Below the pieces are notes generated by a model. It was not told the origin of the DNA. It worked only from the letters and a program-made list of their open reading frames with translations, and ran no database searches. 64,000 nucleotides of DNA from Terana coerulea (lineage: Eukaryota > Basidiomycota > Agaricomycetes > Polyporales > Phanerochaetaceae): NCBI GenBank assembly GCA_024811115.1, contig JAKOGH010000656.1, positions 92,108 through 156,107 on the forward strand. The letters are read 5' to 3'. Position 1 is the stretch's first letter. Every line of letters starts with the position of its first letter. Below are positions 58,814 through 64,000 of this stretch, in pieces. The position numbers were made by a program, and so were the translations under genes.

Positions 58814-61800
58814 GCTGCGTGGTGGTTCGGGAGGCAATGGAGGTGAGAGGTGGGATGACTGCGACTATCAGAATATATATGTCTGGGCGGGACAGAACAT
58901 TCATATCAGGTATCATGATGGTCGGTGATTGCCAGTCCAGTTCGCCAATTGCAGCCGCAGAGGTGGCGCGCGACACCGTTTCTTCGACCGTGGGACCTGA
59001 ATATACAAGCATACGCGCTAGCGAGCTCGTCGTGCTCACGTCTGCCAGCATACGCTCACCGCGCACAATGTTCCGCATCCCAGGCTGCGCTTCAGATTGC
59101 CTCGCTCGCCATCGCCTTAGTCTCAACTCCCTTTTCTGCAAAGCATGCTACAATCCGTGAGCCGAGTACACGGATCTGTAATAGTACGTGCGTACCTCCT
59201 CGGCGGTGAGCTTTCTCAGGTTGACGTTGGGCATAGGATTGCCACTGCGATCATCAACGCGAACTTGAAGGGCGGAAGACAAGTAATGGTCGAACATAGG
59301 TGCGTACGCCATTGTCTAATGCAGCTTGGGACACGCTGAAGCTCAGTAGATGTCATAGAATCTCAAATATGGTGCCGACAACCTGCACCACGCTTTGTAC
59401 ATTGAACAACCTCCACTGAGGAAGCAAGGCAACATTCCCTGCTCATACAGCACGTCGACGTTTCAGTCTCGCTCCCTCGGCCGCGATACCCTCACGCTTT
59501 TCGTATTTCTGTCAGTTGGAAGCCCCAATAACAAAGGTCATCGTACGTCTCTATACACCCTGCCTGGCCCGCGAATTCACCTGACCTCGGATAGTATACC
59601 AGTATCACACACGCCAAACGTCGACATCTCCCTCAAAGTTGCCAATCACTAGCGCACCGGCTGCGTCGTTACTTCCAAGCCGCGGTACGTCGTAACGCCT
59701 TTTCCAAGCTCATCATCGACCTGATTGTTGGTGCGTATGTAAGATGCTCGCTGTATGCTCAAGTTAACACTGACGTACGTGATTGTCACAGGCAGTAACG
59801 TTTCCCGCTCGCGGCGCGGCGCAGCATTTCACTGGCGAGCTTGGTCTTCTTTCATCGGCGCACGAGCTGTTATCGGCTCTCCACTGGCTATCAATCATAC
59901 TCTACCTCTAAACAACTAAGCCGGCGAGTACATGATACTCGGAGTGTGCAAGACACACAGGGCGTGGACGAAGACATAGTAGCAAGTGGCTGTTCGGGTC
60001 CGTCTGCTATTTCTGTTCTTCTCTGGACAGTTTACTTACGGCAATTCATGCAGATACTCGGCCTTAAGAGTTTCAGCCCACTATGCACGATCTGCTCACG
60101 CTCTACAGAACCGACGACGCACTTGAGTCGTCGATTGCGAGGCCCTGATAGTCACGGTGAACATGGACTAGTAACTGCAGGCACAGCCATGGCCGTCACA
60201 AGCGGTGGGTATGTCCAAGCCCGTCTATCGGGGGGACCGGGAGCCAAACGATGGCAGGAGAGGGCGAAGCATGTATCAATTTCTGCATAGGTGCGTTTAT
60301 TTCCTATATGCCACGGTCCGTCCCTGACTTTAGAATGTACAGACAACTCAAACATCTTTGCACTATTCCGCGGAACAATGCCTTGTTAAGGAAGATTCTT
60401 GCGTATGTTCGTGGCGAACAAAATGGATTTGTCTACGCAACACCCCCGCTGTCCAGCTCAAAGACTACAAGTGCAGTGGAGTCTTCCTATCTCAGCGGGC
60501 GAGCGCGAAACGACTGGTGGAATTCTGGAAGGGCAGGCAGGTCGAGGAACCAACACTTGGAAATATGGCCGACGCCGTCTCAAAGGTACATCTCACAGCC
60601 AACTGTATCGTTTCGCAAGTTCTGACTCTTCACATAGGTAGCCGCAATCGCTAGCTCTGCACCGTGCACCACTAGGACTGCGACCGGACAATGTGCCATG
60701 ATCGCACGGCTCTTCGGTATCAGCTCGAACGCCGCGCCACTCCCTCTCTGCATCTTCACGTGCCTCCTCCGTCAGCCCGCGTTCGAGGACTACCGTTCGA
60801 GGGCATGGTTTACTCCGCGTCGACGCAACGGCGCATCCCAGCCTATCGCTCGGCGCCCAAAACTCATATCTGGCGCACTAGCACCGACTCCGTACCCTAA
60901 CGCCAGCTGTACTGGCGCTGCTCTCCATCCGTGCGGCACACTGGTGCCGACGCCAAGAGTCACCCTGTCAGAACTGGAGGCCACGCATACGGTTCCGACC
61001 TACCAGGATGTCGGGATGCTATTCTCCATTCTGCCTTCTCGAATGCTCGGATGCGCGGTTCGTCGCGCTGTTTGGCCCCGCGGCCGGCTTCCCTCTCGCG
61101 ATACGGCTGCCAAACCTTCAACTTATTTTTAGTATGGGGCACAGTCCTGTCGGGTGAGGTTCAATGCGCATGGAGCTTGTTTATTCCACCGCTGACGCTT
61201 CCAATTGTTTTGGTCATTCTAGCCTTGCACCGTTGCCGCTGCATTCTCTGCTGTTGATACCGTCCTAGGACATTTGGTGAACAATTCCGTGGGCAGGACG
61301 TCTGCATGTGTCATCACGCTCGACTGAGAGTCCGGAAAAGCAGCGGTTCTGACCCTATGAACTCTTACCTCAGAATTGTGTAGTAACAGGTACTGTGCAG
61401 CAGAAATCGATCTGTGCAGTGTCGGTGAATACACGACGCCCCATCGCAATCGAAATTGCAGGAAGGGTCGGTTGTGCTGGCAGAAAATACCAGAAGATAA
61501 CGGGAAACCTTGCGCGAGCAAACGGAGGCTTTCGTGCCTGCCTTTGCTAGTTTGCTGCAAAATACAGTGAACGCTGTCGCTGAAAATAAAAATCATAATG
61601 TTTGCCCTCGCTGGTGTTTCGCGTATGTTCATCGACGTACACTTGTAGACGGCGGCAACGCGACAGCTGGGAGTACAAGAAGAGTCAACGGCTCTTCCAG
61701 TGAAGCCGCATGGTCATGAACGCCACAAAGCGAGGCAGGGCCCTTATTTGGGAAGGGCGCATCAGCCCGGGACTGCGACACTTCCCACACAGTCCCACGC

Positions 61801-62478
61801 TCGTCCGTTTTCCAAACTTCATGTCGTCGAACGTCAGAAAGCTCACGGCCCAGCCTGCGCTCTTTATCTTCTAAGTTTTGTCTTCTGTACTATCACAGTG
61901 CGCAGGCAATGGACGCAGTGCTCCGCGATGCACTGTGTATTGCGGCCAAACGGTGCGTGCCATGGAATATTGACAGCAAGGATGTGTCCCTCCGACCTTT
62001 GGACGGTAGAAGCTTAGCACAGCAATGGCTGCTGCATCGCACCTCCCGTCAGTCACTTGCCGCGACTTAGTGACCTACGCTCTTTCTAGCCTCTGGGAGG
62101 GCAACGAATATGTTGTGCCTGCGACGCACAGCCTGAAGTCTTGCCTGGGCTCCCGCGCCTGTCTTTGCTCTTGGAGCATTGGTTGCGATCAAGACTGGCG
62201 CACTTCTTATCTCATGGATGCGGAAATTCTGGATATGGGTTTAGGTTCCCGATGGCATCTGTCGAGGAAGCTGTCCACGAGGCGTGGCTGCACAGGCACC
62301 GGCGCCTGCAGGCGAGAGCAACGATTTGCTTGTATCCCTCGATCGTCTCTATTTGAGCGTGTACCCTATTCCAACCTACGGCAAGCGGCACGTACAGAAT
62401 GTCGTCGTGAGTCCTTTTGGCCGCTTGCTCAACGTTGTCTGACTTGGACGTTGCAGGCAGAATCCTAGTCCAGGAAAT
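58814..62478. other. 3.7 kb without a gene I can name
   Basis: Many short frames occur on both strands. A few plus-strand stretches have protein-like composition, such as YKCSGVFLSQRASAKRLVEF near 60460-60520, MIARLFGISSN at 60698, and RLYLSVYPIPTYGKRHVQNV near 62345-62400. I could not join them into a gene or match a family. Possibilities are a diverged multi-exon gene, a decayed gene or the 5' part of the neighbouring NLR-like gene. Confidence 0.3.
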
Positions 62479-64000
62479 ATGGCGGTGCACCTGGAAGTGA
62501 CTGGTAAGCGTCTCCACAAATCCCGAGCCGCACCAAGAGTAACCCTCTTGTAGTCTTGAGAGCCGCAAATTTACCAAAGGGAAACTCCCGGTATCATGTA
62601 GCCCTCCAAATTGGCAGCAGGGACTCTGTGAAAACGGAGCCGTCCAAGCGTACTCTGACTCCAGAGTGGAACGAAACGCTGAACATGTATGTTTGTACTG
62701 CTTCCATGTTACTCTAAGTGTCTTTCTGACGTCTACGGCTGCCTTCATTAGCTCAGCTTCCTTACCAGTTATGATTACCGTAGAGCTGTGGATCCGACAC
62801 TCTGTCAAGAAGGACAAGTGCATAGCTATGGGCACATGCTCCGTGGATAGCAACGTTGACTTGAGAGACTATGGTCAGTGCTGAATCACGTAGCTTGAGA
62901 TCACTACTGACTCCGTCGATATCATGACCAACAGAGATAGAAGTCGCGCTTGATTCTGGAGCTAGAGTGTGGCTCAAGATCAACTCCGGAGGTGCGCTTT
63001 ATCTTTCCGATAACATAGCCGTTGCGATGCTCAAGCTCACATGCTTTTGTGATCGTTAGGTACTGTCAAGGAACTGGTCTCCAAGACCAAGGATGTCGCT
63101 CCGAGTGGGGAGAACGCCATGGTAAAAGCCGTCGACGCAGCGACAAGGCCGACCCAAGCAGTCAAGCCCATCGCCGAGATCTGCGGGTCACTGCTGAATA
63201 AAATCGGAGAATTCAACGAGATTATGTCGAAGCTGAGTGCGGTACGTGGGTATTAATTAGTCTTTGAGTTCCACTGACATGATCATGCTTCAATAGGTGC
63301 ATCCGTACGCGCAACTCGCGTGGAGTATCCTTTCAGCGGTGTATTCGGTGCGTAACACCAGCACAGCTTAGATTTATTTGCCTTCATACAGTGTAAAACA
63401 GATATACAAAGCTAAACAAGAGGTGGATCAGACGATCCGAGATCTGATCGAGGACCTGGATATCTTCTACGACATCGTCACCTCTGTTCGTGAGTGCGAG
63501 TCCAAGATCAGCGAACCGATGGACCTTTACGAGCGCATATCGACGCTAACGGTGGAGTGTTGCTTCGTTATTCAAAGCTATGCGAACTCCGACAAGGGTA
63601 AGTCTGCCGCAGCGGATCGCGTAGCACGATGTCGTGCTAATAAGGGTATACATGTAGTGCGACAGTATTTCACCGCAAACACGAGTATCAGCGAGAAGAT
63701 CAGCGAGTACCGTGGTACCTTCAAGAAGCTCCGTGAGGAATTCAACAATCGAGTGGTGGCCGGTATCTACAGTGTGACGGTCGAGGTGAAGGATATTCTT
63801 GTCACGCGAGTTGTGGAAAAGTTGGAATCCATTGGTACGTGGCCTTATATCATATGATTTCTTCGTGGTTCCCAACGCCCTTCGGCGGCGTACATCACAC
63901 CTTTACGGTGCTTATGCTAAGTCTATATGTATATCTGACAAAACTGTCACAGGGGCACATTTGGATCTTCTAAAAATGCCCTACGCTGACGGGGCTTCGG
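62479..64000 (+). CDS. NLR-like (STAND) gene with N-terminal C2 domain, 5' part only
   Basis: Exons 62479-62503, 62554-62686, 62752-62873, 62935-62991, 63060-63241, 63297-63347, 63402-63597, 63658-63834 and from 63953 through the edge; all phases agree. The start MAVHLEVTVLRAANLPKGN and LTPEWNETLN followed by VMITVELWIRHS is a C2-type fold. Then comes the helical N-terminal domain common in basidiomycete NACHT proteins (IAEICGSLLNKIGEFNEIM, VHPYAQLAWSILSAVY, ECCFVIQSYAN). The last exon reads HLDLLKMPYADGAS, a signature seen just before the nucleotide-binding domain. The NACHT and repeat parts would lie beyond the window, so the NLR call is inferred. Fungal NLRs are thought to sense non-self. 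The intron at 63598-63657 is in frame and stop-free; the acceptor before 63402 is uncertain. Confidence 0.65.

Noticed and set aside
58214..58837. 207-codon frame as an unspliced cofilin-like protein starting MPPEPP
   Set aside because: It reads through three introns; splicing gives the exact cofilin length and ends.
60358..60654. Plus frame containing YKCSGVFLSQRASAKRLVEF as a named enzyme
   Set aside because: Protein-like, but I could not match it to a family or find consistent flanking exons.
1..64000. CRISPR arrays, bacterial operons, riboswitches, ribosome binding sites
   Set aside because: Intron-rich fungal nuclear DNA; no regularly spaced direct repeats or prokaryotic signals were seen.

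Overview
The window looks like nuclear DNA of a filamentous basidiomycete, most likely an agaricomycete. Genes are packed on both strands and cut by many short introns (about 47-70 nt, GT-AG). Several are clear fungal orthologues (xylulokinase, MTHFR, PUS1, RPB4, PIF1, RIT1, cofilin). There are also Zn2Cys6 regulators, membrane-anchored pepsin-like proteases, a chromodomain Ty3/gypsy element and the start of an NLR-type gene. No CRISPR array, rRNA or tRNA could be supported. Exon joints were placed by eye from splice signals and family conservation, and I checked that the phases add up.

1-29 kb is a housekeeping block: an ELMO-domain gene (-, cut by the window edge), xylulokinase (+), methylenetetrahydrofolate reductase (-), PUS1 (+), an R3H-SUZ RNA-binding protein (-), an AVT-type vacuolar amino-acid transporter (-) sharing a 284 bp divergent promoter region with RPB4 (+), an uncharacterised Ser-rich protein (-), a DUF202 membrane protein (+), another Ser-rich protein (+), a membrane-anchored aspartic protease (-) and a Ser-rich protein with a PP1-docking-like motif (+).

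29-41 kb holds two tandem Zn2Cys6 transcription factors (-) that share a 13-nt micro-exon inside the zinc cluster, then PIF1 helicase (+) and RIT1 (-).

40.5-50 kb is a segmental tandem duplication. A unit of about 4.1 kb (RIT1 5' exon, spacer, aspartic protease, upstream region) occurs twice and a third copy is just begun. The extra RIT1 exons have decayed, while the two extra protease genes look intact in structure. The third copy is split by a 1001 bp hAT-like element with a perfect 8 bp target duplication, then by a 7.0 kb chromovirus with 317 bp LTRs and broken reading frames. Next to the chromovirus 5' LTR lies a motif that suggests Tf1-type self-priming.

57-64 kb is gene-poor, with cofilin (-) and, at the right edge, the 5' part of a C2-plus-STAND (NLR-like) gene (+).

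A caution for any reader: nine of the protein genes contain one or two apparent single-base frame breaks (eleven in all), nearly all in short homopolymers, while splice sites and protein similarity continue normally on both sides. I read these as probable sequence or assembly errors, not as loss of function.
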